From Chloroflexota bacterium (lineage in GTDB: Bacteria; Chloroflexota; Dehalococcoidia; Bin125), in the NCBI GenBank assembly GCA_028875225.1, contig JAPPFB010000003.1, positions 1 through 64,000 on the forward strand: a DNA stretch of 64,000 nt. The letters are read 5' to 3'. Made by a program: the position numbers and the translations under genes. Shown here one piece after another: positions 1-8,699 of this stretch; position 1 is the stretch's first letter; the number at the start of each line of letters is the position of its first letter. A model generated the notes under the pieces. That model ran no database searches. It saw only the letters and a list, made by a program, of their open reading frames with translations, and had not been told where the DNA came from.

Positions 1-1214
1 TCGTCTCGCGGAGGCGGGGGCGGGGCCTGCCGCAGCGGCAGGGCCGCGCGCCCGTCGGCCAGCGACTCGCGAATCGTGCGCTGGACGAGCGAGAACGCGG
101 CGTCCGGATCGCGCAGCTTGACCTCCGTTTTGGCCGGGTGCACGTTCACGTCGACGGCGTCGGGCGGCAGCCGCAGCCGGGCCACGACCAGCGGGAACGC
201 GCCCGCGTCCAGCCAGTCGCGATAGGCGTCCTGGACCGCGTAGGACAGACGCCGATCATGCACCGGCCGTCCGTTGACGAACAGCCGGATCCGCTCGCGC
301 GTGCGGCGCGCGTCGTCCGGCGCGCCGGCGATTCCGTCGAGGCTCAGATCGGCCCGCTCAGAACGCGCCTCGAACCAGATCCCGCGCTCGGCCGCGTCCT
401 GGCTGAAGACCGATGCCAGCGCCTCGCGCAGCGCCGCCTCGGGCAGCGCCGCGCCCTCGGCCACCTGCGGCCCGCGTGGCCCTTCCGACTCGTGCGACCC
501 GTGCGACTCGTGCGCCAGCGGCGTGCGTCCCTCGATTTGCAGCCGCAGCGACCGCTCGGGCCGGGCCAGCACCACGTCCGAGGCGGCGCGCACGAGCGCC
601 GCCCGCTCCGCCCGGGCCCCGGCCAGGAAGGCGCGGCGGGCCGGCTGGCCGGCGAACAGATCGAACACCTCGACCGACGTGCCGGTCGCCCGCGCCCCGG
701 GCCGCGGCCCCGACCTGACGCCGTGGGCAAACTCGATTAGGCTGGCCGCCGGATCGTCGGCGCAGCGCGTGGTCAGGCGCAGGCGGCCGGCGGCGGCCGC
801 AATTGCGGGCAGCGCCTCGCCCCGGAACCCGTAGCTCTCGAGCCGTCCCAGATCGTCCACCCGCGTCAGCTTCGACGTGGCATGGCGGCGGAAGGCCATC
901 AGCAGTTCGGGCGCGGGAATGCCCCGGCCGTCGTCGTGCACGGCGATCCGCCGGCGGCCCGCCTCGGCGATCTCGACCGAGATCCGCCCCGCCCCGGCGT
1001 CGAGCGCGTTCTCCAGCAGTTCCTTGAGCACCGCCGCCGGACGCTCGATCACCTCGCCCGCCGCGATCTGGGCCGCCACCCGTTCGGGCAACTCGCGGAT
1101 CGGGCGGCGCGCCGCCTCGTCCCCCGGTCGTCCCGCCGCCGCCGGCCCGTCATCCGTCAGGGCGCCCGACGCCATACCCGAGGTGGCGGCCGAGATCGCG
1201 CCCCGGGCGCTCAC
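1..1214 (-). CDS. mutL: DNA mismatch repair protein MutL (partial, C-terminus off the window)
   Basis: Reverse-strand translation gives the GHKL ATPase core of MutL in order: a segment reading RVAAQIAAGEVIERP followed by KELLENALDAGA (residues about 32-65, the ATP/Mg N-box), DDGRGI, the GFRGEAL motif (about residue 127), VNGRPV, and VDVNVHPAKTEVKLRD (about residues 354-369). MutL couples mismatch recognition by MutS to strand processing. The likely GTG start at 1214 overlaps the mutS stop (GTGA), so the two are translationally coupled; an in-frame ATG at 1175 is an alternative start. The first ~25 residues are a low-complexity Ala/Gly extension before the conserved core. The reading frame was checked at two distant motifs and stays open to the left edge, so the C-terminal dimerisation domain cannot be assessed. 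Confidence 0.95.
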   Translation of the reverse strand, partial: MSARGAISAATSGMASGALTDDGPAAAGRPGDEAARRPIRELPERVAAQIAAGEVIERPAAVLKELLENALDAGAGRISVEIAEAGRRRIAVHDDGRGIPAPELLMAFRRHATSKLTRVDDLGRLESYGFRGEALPAIAAAAGRLRLTTRCADDPAASLIEFAHGVRSGPRPGARATGTSVEVFDLFAGQPARRAFLAGARAERAALVRAASDVVLARPERSLRLQIEGRTPLAHESHGSHESEGPRGPQVAEGAALPEAALREALASVFSQDAAERGIWFEARSERADLSLDGIAGAPDDARRTRERIRLFVNGRPVHDRRLSYAVQDAYRDWLDAGAFPLVVARLRLPPDAVDVNVHPAKTEVKLRDPDAAFSLVQRTIRESLADGRAALPLRQAPPPPPRD

Positions 1215-4141
1215 GAGCCCGCCTCCGCCGTTCGCACCGGACGCTCCGGATGCTTCCCGCGCAGTTCGGCCCGGGCCTGCTCGCGCAGGGCGTAGAGCGC
1301 CGAGATCGCCTCCAGCGGGGTGATCCCGTCGACGTCGACATCGGCCTGTACTTCCTCCTGGGCTGGCGCGGCGGGCGCAAAAAACCCCCGGGGCGCCCCG
1401 CGCCCCCCCGCGGCGGGCGCCCCCCCCGGCCGCGCACGGCGCTCCAGCTGCTCCAGCAGCCGGCGCGCGCGCGCGACCACGGCGCCGGGCAGGCCCGCCT
1501 GGGCCGCGACCTGCACGCCGTAGGAGCGATCGGCGGCGCCGGCCGCCACCCGGTAGAGAAACTCGATCCGCCCGTCCGCCCGCTCCTCGACCTGCACGGC
1601 GGCGTTGGCCACCCGCGGCAGGCGCCCGGCCAGCGCCGTCAACTCGTGGAAGTGGGTCGCGAACAACGTCCGCGGCCCGCGCTCGGCGCGCATCGCCCCG
1701 CCCGCCGCCCGCCGCCCCGCCGGAGCGGTCGAACCCGCGGGATCCCCGGACCGACTTCTGGCGCGCCCCCCATCCGGCCCGTCCGCCAGTCCCCCGGCCA
1801 GGGCCTCGGCCACGGCCTGGGCGATCGCCAGCCCGTCCCAGGTCGAGGTGCCGCGTCCGATCTCGTCCAGCAGGATCAGCGACCGGTCCGTGGCCCCGTG
1901 CAGCAACCGCGCCGTCTCGAGCATCTCGACCATGAAGGTCGACCGGCCCCGGGCCAGCTCATCGTGCGCGCCTACGCGGGCGAAGATCCGGTCCACCAGA
2001 CCGACCCGCGCCCGCTCGGCCGGCACGAACGCTCCGGCTTGGGCCAGAATCACGATCAACGCCGTCTGGCGCAGGTAGGTCGACTTGCCGGCCATGTTCG
2101 GCCCCGTGACCAGCAGCAGCTGGGGCGCCTGGAGGCCGTCGTCGTCGAGCCGCAGGTCGTTGGGCACAAACGTGCCCTGGGCGGCCGAGGCCTCGACGAT
2201 CGGGTGGCGGCCGCCCGCAATATCCAGCGCGCCCGAGTGCTCCAGCAGCGGCCGCGACCAGGCCCGCTCGGCCGCCACCGCGGCCAGCGACACGGACGCG
2301 TCGAGCCGCGCCAGTCCGCCCGCCGTGCGGCGGATCGACTCCGCCTCCGCCAGCAGCGCGCGGCGCAGCCGCTCGACGCAGTCGCGCTCGGCCGCCGCCA
2401 GCCGCTCCTCGGCCGCCGTCAGTTCGGCTTCGATCCGGCGCAGCCCCGGTTCCGAGAAGCGCTCACGGTCGCGCAGCGATTGCCGCCGTTCCCAGGTCTC
2501 CGGCGCGCGCGCCGCCGCCGAGCGGGTCAGTTCGATCTGATATCCGAACGTCCGGTGAAAGCCAATCCGCAGCGAATCGATCCCGGACGCCTCGCGCAGG
2601 GCCCGCTCATGCGCCGCCAGGCGCTCGCGCGCGGCCGCGCTCGCCGCACGCGCGCGATCGACCTCGGCGTCGACGCCTGCCCGCACGACGCCGCTGCCGA
2701 ACTCCGCCGCCGGACGCTCCTCCAGGGCCGCCGCGATCCGCTCGGCCGCCTCAGGCGCGGGACCGAGCCGGTCGGCCAGCCGCGTCAGCGCCGGGCAGGC
2801 CGCAGCCGCGGTCGACTCCTCGATCATCTCGGCCAGTTCCGCGGCCCGGACCAGCCCGCGGGCCAGCGAGGCCAGCTCGGCCGGCGTCGCGACCCCCGAC
2901 GAGACGCGGCCGAACAGGCGCTCGAGATCGGCGCCGCCGCGCAGGCGCGCGGCCAGGCCGCGTCGCAGCGCCGGACGCCGGAGCAGCGCCTCGACCCGGT
3001 CCAGGCGGCGCTCGATCCGCTCGAGATCGAGCAGCGGCGCCGCCAGCGCCGCGCGCAGCCAGCGCCGGCCCGGGGCGGTCCCGCAGCGATCGATCACCTG
3101 CAGCAACGAGGGCGAATCGGTGTCCGAATCGTCCGCCCCGCCATGACCCGACGCACCCCGACGAGCCCAACCGCCGCCGGACACGCCCAGCGCGCGATCG
3201 GTGGCCCGATCCCACTGCAGATGCGCGTCGGCGTCGAACCAGCGAGGCGGGGACAGGTGCGGCAGCGCCTCCGCGTCCGCCTCATGTTCGGCCTCGTGGT
3301 CGGCCTCGTGGTCGGCGGCGCCGGCGGACTCGACAGTGGCCTCATCGGCGGGCTGGCTCCCGGGGAAGGCGTGGCGCAGGTAGCCGATCAGGGCGCCCAG
3401 CGCGCTCAGGGCCTCCGCGCCGCGCTCGCCGTCGAAGCCCAGCGCCGCCGGCGGCGCGCCGTACTGCGCCTCGAGCGCCCGGCCGGCCGTGTCGGCCTGA
3501 AACTCCGACTGCGGCCGGCGGGTGACCGACAGGTCGACCAGATCGACCAGATCGATCAGATTGATCGGGGGCGACTCGGCCTCGTCGCCGATCAGCAGCT
3601 CGCGCGCGCCCAGCCGCTCGAGCAGGTCGGCCGCGCGCCGCCAGAGCGCCGCCTCGTCATCAACGGAACCCGCCAGTTCGGCCACGTGACAGGCGCCGGT
3701 CGTGATGTCGGCCGCGGCCAGCCCCAGACGCAGGCGGCGCCGCTCGCGGCGCACGGCGAGCGCGGCGCAGGCCGAGGCCTGGCCGGCCTCGAGCAGGGCC
3801 GGTTCCAGCGCCGTGCCCGGCGAGACCACGCGCACGACGCCGCGCCGGACCAGCCCCCGCGCCGCTCCCGGCTGCTCCAGCTGTTCGCAGATCGCGACCC
3901 GATGGCCCTGCGCCACCAGTCGGGCCAGGTGCTGCTCGACCGAGCGCACCGGCACGCCGGCCAGGGGCGAACGCAGGCCGCCGCCCATCGGCTTCGAGGT
4001 CAGGGTGATGTCCAGCGCCTCGGAGACCAGCCGGGCGTCCTCGTCGAAGGTTTCGTAGAAGTCGCCCAGGCGAAACAACAGGATGGCGTCCGGATGGCGC
4101 GCCTTGAGATCGAGATACTGCCGACGGACCGGTGTGACCAT
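1211..4141 (-). CDS. mutS: DNA mismatch repair protein MutS
   Basis: This is the mismatch-sensing ATPase of 976 residues (the family is usually ~850-900). The N-terminal mismatch-binding domain carries the Phe-x-Glu site in FRLGDFYETF near residue 30. The C-terminal ABC-type ATPase has Walker A GPNMAGKST (about 680), the DEIGRGTS Walker B region (about 758) and THFHEL. The extra length comes from species-specific insertions: an acidic stretch of His-Glu-Ala-Asp repeats at about residues 274-290, a DLVDLVDL run near 195, and an Arg/Gly/Ala-rich insertion of about 45 residues (776-825) between the Walker B region and the THFHEL motif. The ATG at 4141 begins directly with the conserved domain. 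It is the first gene of a mutS-mutL operon. Confidence 0.97.
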   Translation of the reverse strand: MVTPVRRQYLDLKARHPDAILLFRLGDFYETFDEDARLVSEALDITLTSKPMGGGLRSPLAGVPVRSVEQHLARLVAQGHRVAICEQLEQPGAARGLVRRGVVRVVSPGTALEPALLEAGQASACAALAVRRERRRLRLGLAAADITTGACHVAELAGSVDDEAALWRRAADLLERLGARELLIGDEAESPPINLIDLVDLVDLSVTRRPQSEFQADTAGRALEAQYGAPPAALGFDGERGAEALSALGALIGYLRHAFPGSQPADEATVESAGAADHEADHEAEHEADAEALPHLSPPRWFDADAHLQWDRATDRALGVSGGGWARRGASGHGGADDSDTDSPSLLQVIDRCGTAPGRRWLRAALAAPLLDLERIERRLDRVEALLRRPALRRGLAARLRGGADLERLFGRVSSGVATPAELASLARGLVRAAELAEMIEESTAAAACPALTRLADRLGPAPEAAERIAAALEERPAAEFGSGVVRAGVDAEVDRARAASAAARERLAAHERALREASGIDSLRIGFHRTFGYQIELTRSAAARAPETWERRQSLRDRERFSEPGLRRIEAELTAAEERLAAAERDCVERLRRALLAEAESIRRTAGGLARLDASVSLAAVAAERAWSRPLLEHSGALDIAGGRHPIVEASAAQGTFVPNDLRLDDDGLQAPQLLLVTGPNMAGKSTYLRQTALIVILAQAGAFVPAERARVGLVDRIFARVGAHDELARGRSTFMVEMLETARLLHGATDRSLILLDEIGRGTSTWDGLAIAQAVAEALAGGLADGPDGGRARSRSGDPAGSTAPAGRRAAGGAMRAERGPRTLFATHFHELTALAGRLPRVANAAVQVEERADGRIEFLYRVAAGAADRSYGVQVAAQAGLPGAVVARARRLLEQLERRARPGGAPAAGGRGAPRGFFAPAAPAQEEVQADVDVDGITPLEAISALYALREQARAELRGKHPERPVRTAEAGS

Positions 4142-4151
4142 GCCGCTATCT

Positions 4152-4167
4152 TACACGCTTCCGTGTA
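4152..4167. promoter_or_regulatory. Inverted repeat just upstream of mutS
   Basis: TACACG-CTTC-CGTGTA is a perfect 6-bp inverted repeat with a 4-nt spacer, ending 11 bp before the mutS start codon in an AT-richer patch. It could be an operator overlapping the promoter or an mRNA hairpin near the start. No known regulator motif is recognised. Confidence 0.35.
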
Positions 4168-4331
4168 TCATCGTCGCCCGCTACAGGGCAACTGCTCAGG
4201 CAGTTTATCAATTGGGTATCGGATACGGAACCGCGTCAGTCCGGTTCGGACGAGGCGGCGCGCCGTCGTGGACAGTTGGTGGACAGCTGGGCAACAGCTG
4301 GCGGCAGGGCAGGCCGAGCGCTGGGAGCCGC

Positions 4332-6284
4332 TCAGACCACGGAGAGCGTCGCCAGGTACCGATCCTCAACCCGGATCGCCTCCGGCGCGATCTCGCGGCA
4401 AACGTCGCAATGGATGCAGTGCGGCTGATCGATCCGCCAGTCGCCCAGCGCCTCGGACCGCTCGGCGCCGTCCTCCCCCTCATCGGACTCGTCATCGGCC
4501 TCGACCGGCGCCCGTGCGATGCAGGCGGTCGGGCAGAGCGCCGCCGCCTCCTCCAGGCGCGGATCGCTCGGATCGACGATCAGGTAGCGGGTCAGTCCCG
4601 GCGCCACCCGGGCCGGATCGCGCTTCTCGGCGATGTGCGTGTCCAGCTCGTCGCGGAAGTAGTTGACCAGCCCCCGCACCGCATAGGGCGTGAACTGACC
4701 GTGCAGGCAGTTGGCGTTCTGCAGGGTCCGGTCGATCGCGCCGATCCGCGTCAGATCCTCCTCACGACCGTCGCCGTGCATGATCCGCTCGAGCACCTCG
4801 ACCAGGCGCTGCGAGCCGCCGTGACAGGTCGTGCAGCGCCCGCAGGATTCGTCCTCGCAGAACTCGGAGAAGTACTTGGTCAGGTCGACCGCCGAGGCGC
4901 GCTCGTCGAACAGGATCAGCCCGCCGGAGCCGAGCAGCACGCCGCGCTCGGTGAACGGCGGGCGCTCCAGCTTGAGCCCCAGGTCGGAAGCCGGCAAGAG
5001 CCCGCCCAGCGGGCCGCCCGGCTGGATCCCCTTGGGCCTGTGGCCGTCCGGCGGACCGCCGCCGCAGCCGAGCAGGAGTTCGTCCATGCCCATCCCGAAG
5101 GGCACCTCGAGAATGCCCGGTCGCTCGAGCGCGCCCGAGATCGAGAACATCTTGGTGCCCGGGTCCGATTCCGTCCCGTGCTCGCGGTACCAGTTCGCGC
5201 CGTGCTGCACGATCAGGGGCACGTTGGCGTAGGTCTCGGTGTTGTTGACGTTCGAGGGCTGATCGAACACCCCGCGCTGGGCGGGGAAGGGCGGACGGAT
5301 CTTGGGCATCCCGCGGATCCCCTCGACCGACGCGATCAGCCCGGTCTCCTCGCCGCAGACGTACGATCCGGCCCCGCGCGTGATCTCGAGGTCGAAGTCG
5401 AAGCCCGAGCCGAAGATGTCCCGGCCGAGCAGGCCGCGCGCGCGCGCCTGGTCGAGCGCCAGCTGCATCCGCTCGATCGACAGCGGATACTCGTCGCGGA
5501 TGTAGATGAAGCCGTAGTCCGAACCGGTCGCCCGGCCCGCGATCGCCATGCCCTCGATCACGAGATGCGGATCGGACTCCATCAGCACGCGGTTGACGAA
5601 CGCGCCCGGGTCGCCCTCGTCCGCGTTGCAGACCAGATACTTGGTCGGACCGGGCGCGCCCAGGAGGAACTTCCATTTCTGACCGGCGGGAAAGCCGCCG
5701 CCGCCGCGTCCGCCCACCCCGGCCGCCAGCACCAGGTCGCAGATCGCCATCGGATCCATGGTCACGGCCCGGTCCAGCGCCCCGTAGGCGCCCTCGGCGA
5801 TCGCTTCGTCGAGCGATTCCGGATCGATGATCCCCATCAGCCGCATCAGCCGCCGCTCCTGCGGACCCCAGAAGGGATGATCGGCCAGGGGCGGCACGCC
5901 CACGGTCGGCGTGCGCGCGCCGATCAGCCAGCGGGACGCATCCTCGGCCGGATTGTCGCCCAGCGCCGCGGCGAGGAACTCGGCCGCGTCCTCCGTTCTG
6001 ACCGGTCCGTAGACCACGGCGCCTCCGCCGGAGGCCGAGGCCGAGAGGTCGGGCCGTTCCACTTCGACCACCGGCTCGAGCCAGGACAGCCCCAGCGTGC
6101 CGACTCGCACCAACTCGACATCGTGTTGGGCCGCGAGCGGTTCGAGCGCCTCCCAGAGCCGATCGGCCTCGGCCGCGATCGATGATGTGGAGAGATCGAC
6201 CCGGACCAGCGGACGCTCGGGCGAGCGCCGCGCCGCCGCCGCCAGCTCCGCCGCTTCGCGCAGTTCGTCGTAGACGCTGCTCAT
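4332..6284 (-). CDS. NuoF-like NADH-dehydrogenase/diaphorase flavoprotein with C-terminal ferredoxin-like domain
   Basis: This 650-residue protein belongs to the NuoF/HndC/FdsB family: FMN- and NADH-binding, passing electrons through an N3-type [4Fe-4S] cluster. From the ATG at 6284, residues ~1-130 resemble the thioredoxin-like N-domain of HydB/FdsB but lack its cysteines. The glycine-rich NADH/FMN site GRGGGGFPAG is near 189. The cluster motif ESCGRCTTC is near 477, with a distal Cys in NANCLHG near 525. The C-terminus has CPTACI (about 584) followed after a 25-residue acidic insert by CIHCDVC (about 622). This gives four cysteines in the order seen in FixX/ETF-QO ferredoxin domains, not two classical clusters. 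The start overlaps the nuoE-like stop (TGATG). No NuoG, hydrogenase or formate dehydrogenase catalytic gene is adjacent, so the partner is unknown. Confidence 0.9.
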   Translation of the reverse strand: MSSVYDELREAAELAAAARRSPERPLVRVDLSTSSIAAEADRLWEALEPLAAQHDVELVRVGTLGLSWLEPVVEVERPDLSASASGGGAVVYGPVRTEDAAEFLAAALGDNPAEDASRWLIGARTPTVGVPPLADHPFWGPQERRLMRLMGIIDPESLDEAIAEGAYGALDRAVTMDPMAICDLVLAAGVGGRGGGGFPAGQKWKFLLGAPGPTKYLVCNADEGDPGAFVNRVLMESDPHLVIEGMAIAGRATGSDYGFIYIRDEYPLSIERMQLALDQARARGLLGRDIFGSGFDFDLEITRGAGSYVCGEETGLIASVEGIRGMPKIRPPFPAQRGVFDQPSNVNNTETYANVPLIVQHGANWYREHGTESDPGTKMFSISGALERPGILEVPFGMGMDELLLGCGGGPPDGHRPKGIQPGGPLGGLLPASDLGLKLERPPFTERGVLLGSGGLILFDERASAVDLTKYFSEFCEDESCGRCTTCHGGSQRLVEVLERIMHGDGREEDLTRIGAIDRTLQNANCLHGQFTPYAVRGLVNYFRDELDTHIAEKRDPARVAPGLTRYLIVDPSDPRLEEAAALCPTACIARAPVEADDESDEGEDGAERSEALGDWRIDQPHCIHCDVCREIAPEAIRVEDRYLATLSVV

Positions 6285-6847
6285 CAGTCCGCCCCATCCG
6301 CTTCGTGTTCGTGCTCCGAACCGTAGGTCGCCTCGGCGTCGACGAACGTGGCCGGCGCGATCTTGATCGGCCGCCGGGGCCACTCAATCACGTCCTCGCC
6401 CGCCTTCAGCCGGCGGGCCAGCTTGACCGAATCGACCATCGAGAGCGGCCCCACCACCCGACCGTTGACCCAGACCATCGGCGCCTGCTCGCAGGTGCCG
6501 TTGCACTGACCCAGCCACAACCCCAGCTCGTCGTCGGCCGTGTTCTCGCCCAGCCGACAGCCGAACTCGGCCTCGAAGATGCGCCGCACGCGGTCGCCGC
6601 CGACCACCCGGCAGGAGGGACCCGAACACCAGGTGACCAGCGTCCTCGGGGGCGGCGAGTGCCGAAACTCCGCGTAGAACGTGGCCGGACCGTAGACCTG
6701 CGCCTCCGACACCCGCAGATGCCGCGCGATCAGCCGGATTGCATCGCGCGAGATCCAGCCCAACTCCTCCTGGGCCAGGTGCAGCGCGCGCAGCATCTCA
6801 CCCTGCGCTCGCGGCAGTTGCTGAAGCAGCCCGGCAAACCGTTCCAT
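6284..6847 (-). CDS. NuoE-like [2Fe-2S] thioredoxin-fold subunit
   Basis: This 187-residue protein of the NuoE/HndA/FdsG family would bind a [2Fe-2S] cluster and pair with the NuoF-like subunit. The four ligands are visible as C-x4-C (CSGPSC, about residue 74) and C-x3-C (CNGTC, about 115). The N-terminal helical part contains the typical LGWIS and VYGPATFYAEF segments. The ATG at 6847 is preceded by GGAGCAGGG. The stop is fused to the start of the downstream flavoprotein gene. The C-terminal ~30 residues are an acidic tail. The pair is a soluble NADH diaphorase module, not a full complex I. Confidence 0.93.
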   Translation of the reverse strand: MERFAGLLQQLPRAQGEMLRALHLAQEELGWISRDAIRLIARHLRVSEAQVYGPATFYAEFRHSPPPRTLVTWCSGPSCRVVGGDRVRRIFEAEFGCRLGENTADDELGLWLGQCNGTCEQAPMVWVNGRVVGPLSMVDSVKLARRLKAGEDVIEWPRRPIKIAPATFVDAEATYGSEHEHEADGAD

Positions 6848-6940
6848 CCCTGCTCCCGTCCCCCGCTAGACCGTGACGCACGCTCCCCGCATGCTATCCG
6901 CGCCCCCGATAGCGGACAACCTGCGGCGCCCAAACAGGTT

Positions 6941-6973
6941 CCCGTCATACCCGCGCTTGTCGCGGGTATCTCA
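6941..6973. repeat. Palindromic repeat, family B (minus orientation)
   Basis: The copy reads CCCGTCATACCCGCG-CTTGT-CGCGGGTATCTC, an imperfect palindrome centred on CCCGCG/CGCGGG with flanking ATAC/GTAT. The same element recurs at 7061, 20891, 21001, 40803, 42416 and 42482. It lies between genes, in the 250-bp gap upstream of the nuoE-like gene. Confidence 0.8.
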
Positions 6974-7060
6974 CCTTGGTCCCGACGACTCATGTCGGCC
7001 GTGCGAGGCGAACAGGGCCGGACCAATCGGCGGCGGTCGAGATGAGACTCTGACCGCTTC

Positions 7061-7091
7061 GAGATTCCCCCGGCCACCGCCGGAATGACGG
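7061..7091. repeat. Palindromic repeat, family B (degenerate copy)
   Basis: GAGATTCCCCCGGCC followed by ACCGCCGGAATGACG retains the GAGATTCCC...GGAATGACG ends of the family. It lies between the nuoEF-like genes and the lactonase gene. Confidence 0.65.
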
Positions 7092-7098
7092 TGTCGCT

Positions 7099-8019
7099 TC
7101 AGGCGTTGTAGTGCAGCCGCAGACCCGGACGCGGCCAGCGACAGGAAATCAACCGACCCGTCGTCGACAGCGTGATGTACGCGGTCTGCATGTCCGACCC
7201 GCCGAAGCAGATGTTGGTCGTCAGCGGATCGTCGCCGACCGCCACATGCTCGACCTCGCCCGTATCGGGATCGATCACGGTCACCCCGCCGGGACCGATC
7301 GTGGCCACGCAGACCTTGCCCGACTCCTCGACCGCGAGCGAGTCGAACAGCGTGTAGCCGCCGGCGTTGGCGATGAACGAGTGGAAGCCGGCCGCCGCGT
7401 GGTCCGAGGCCAGCACGCCCGGATCCGCGATCTCCCAGCCGAACAGCCGGCCGGTCGGCGTCTCGGCGACGTAGACATGCGTGTCGTTCGGCGCGAGTCC
7501 CACCCCGTTGGCCCCGCCGGGAATCGGGAAGACGGCGCGGGAGATATGACCGCCGTCAGTGGTCGCGTAGTAGAGCGCGCCCAGGTCGCGGTCGTACTCG
7601 CGGTTCTTGCCCAGATCGGAAAACCAGAAGCCCCCCGACGCGTCGAAGACGATGTCGTTGGGTCCCTTGAGCGGCGCCCCGTCGCACTCGGTGTAGACCG
7701 TCTCGACCGCGCCGGTCTCGATGTTGACCCGCTGGATCGAGCCCGACGTGTAGTCGCGCGCCTGTCCGGCCGGCAACAGCCGGCCGCCCGAGCGATCCCA
7801 CTCGAAGCCGCCGTTGTTGGTGATCCAGACGTGTCCGTCCGGACCGACCGCCGCCCCGTTGGGGCCGCCGCCGGTCTCGGCGACCACCTCCACCCGACCG
7901 TCGGGCGTCACACGCGAAAGCGTCCCGCGCGCGATCTCGGTCAGCAGCACCGATCCGTCATCCATCGCGATCGGCCCCTCGGGAAACTCCAGCCCCGAGG
8001 CCAGCTCCACGAAATCCAT
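7099..8019 (-). CDS. SMP-30/gluconolactonase/LRE family protein
   Basis: A 306-residue six-bladed beta-propeller lactonase-like protein. Family hallmarks are LEFPEGP near residue 10 (with the metal-binding Glu), GGGPNGAAVGPDG (about 50), GPNDIVFD (about 120), and GANGVGLAPN followed by VAETPT (about 170-190). These proteins hydrolyse sugar lactones or related esters using a divalent metal. The ATG at 8019 was chosen because it is preceded by AGAAGAGATTG; a TTG one codon upstream is the only other candidate. The substrate is unknown. It has no operon partner closer than the next small gene upstream. Confidence 0.88.
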   Translation of the reverse strand: MDFVELASGLEFPEGPIAMDDGSVLLTEIARGTLSRVTPDGRVEVVAETGGGPNGAAVGPDGHVWITNNGGFEWDRSGGRLLPAGQARDYTSGSIQRVNIETGAVETVYTECDGAPLKGPNDIVFDASGGFWFSDLGKNREYDRDLGALYYATTDGGHISRAVFPIPGGANGVGLAPNDTHVYVAETPTGRLFGWEIADPGVLASDHAAAGFHSFIANAGGYTLFDSLAVEESGKVCVATIGPGGVTVIDPDTGEVEHVAVGDDPLTTNICFGGSDMQTAYITLSTTGRLISCRWPRPGLRLHYNA

Positions 8020-8076
8020 CAATCTCTTCTTTCCAGAAGGCTGCTGTCTGCCTCGATCCTAATCGCTGTCCAGTCG

Positions 8077-8487
8077 TTATCTGGTCGCTCCCTGGTCGTT
8101 CGAAGCGGCCAGGGTCTGCAGATAGTAGGTGCGCCGATCGCGCGGACCGATGATGTGGTCGATCCGCAGCGCCAGCTGCGCCTCGTGCGGCATCCGCAGC
8201 ACGACCTGTGGGTTGGTCCGCAGCAGTGGCTCCAGCGCGCCCGCCGGCTCCACCTGGCTGACCTCGACCGCGTAGGTGTCCTCCGGCAGCGAGGCCGGAC
8301 GCGGCCTGACCAGCGCTCGCGCCAGCAGCGCGCCCGACGGCGTCAGGATCGAGCAGGCGACCGCCTGGACGCGCTGGCCGTACTCCTGGTCTGGGGCCCG
8401 CCCATGCGTCGCCTCGGCGCCGGCCCGCTCCGGATTGACCAGCAGGGAATGCGCCGCCGCCGGCGACGCCACCGATGTCGTAACCAT
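8077..8487 (-). CDS. Hypothetical protein
   Basis: A 136-residue open frame without a family I recognise. The central part, from about residue 35, alternates hydrophobic and charged residues in a beta-rich pattern (for example VQAVACSILTPSG). It ends in HIIGPRDRRTYYLQTL, which loosely recalls small phage head-tail adaptor proteins, but the likeness is weak. The ATG at 8487 is the most plausible start; the frame is open 39 nt further upstream. It is codirectional with the lactonase gene, 57 bp upstream of it, so they may be cotranscribed. Confidence 0.45.
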   Translation of the reverse strand: MVTTSVASPAAAHSLLVNPERAGAEATHGRAPDQEYGQRVQAVACSILTPSGALLARALVRPRPASLPEDTYAVEVSQVEPAGALEPLLRTNPQVVLRMPHEAQLALRIDHIIGPRDRRTYYLQTLAASNDQGATR

Positions 8488-8699
8488 CACACCCTCACTC
8501 GGGAAGCCCACCCGTCCAACCACCACTACCGCTTTAGCAAGAAGCTCGCCGTTCCGTCAAGTAACTGGCCCGTCTCGCCGCGCCCCCGGTCGGCGCGTCC
8601 CCGGTCGGCGCGCCAGGCAGAGCCTCCGCGACGGGTCCGGAGTCGGTTCGCCTTGTATCCTGCCTGCGGAATCAACGTCTTCGAGAAAGGACCCCAACC

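Noticed and set aside
1250-4666. 1138-residue open frame on the plus strand across mutS
   Set aside because: It is antisense to an unambiguous MutS. Composition is Arg/Pro/Gly-rich without motifs, as expected for shadow frames in GC-rich DNA.
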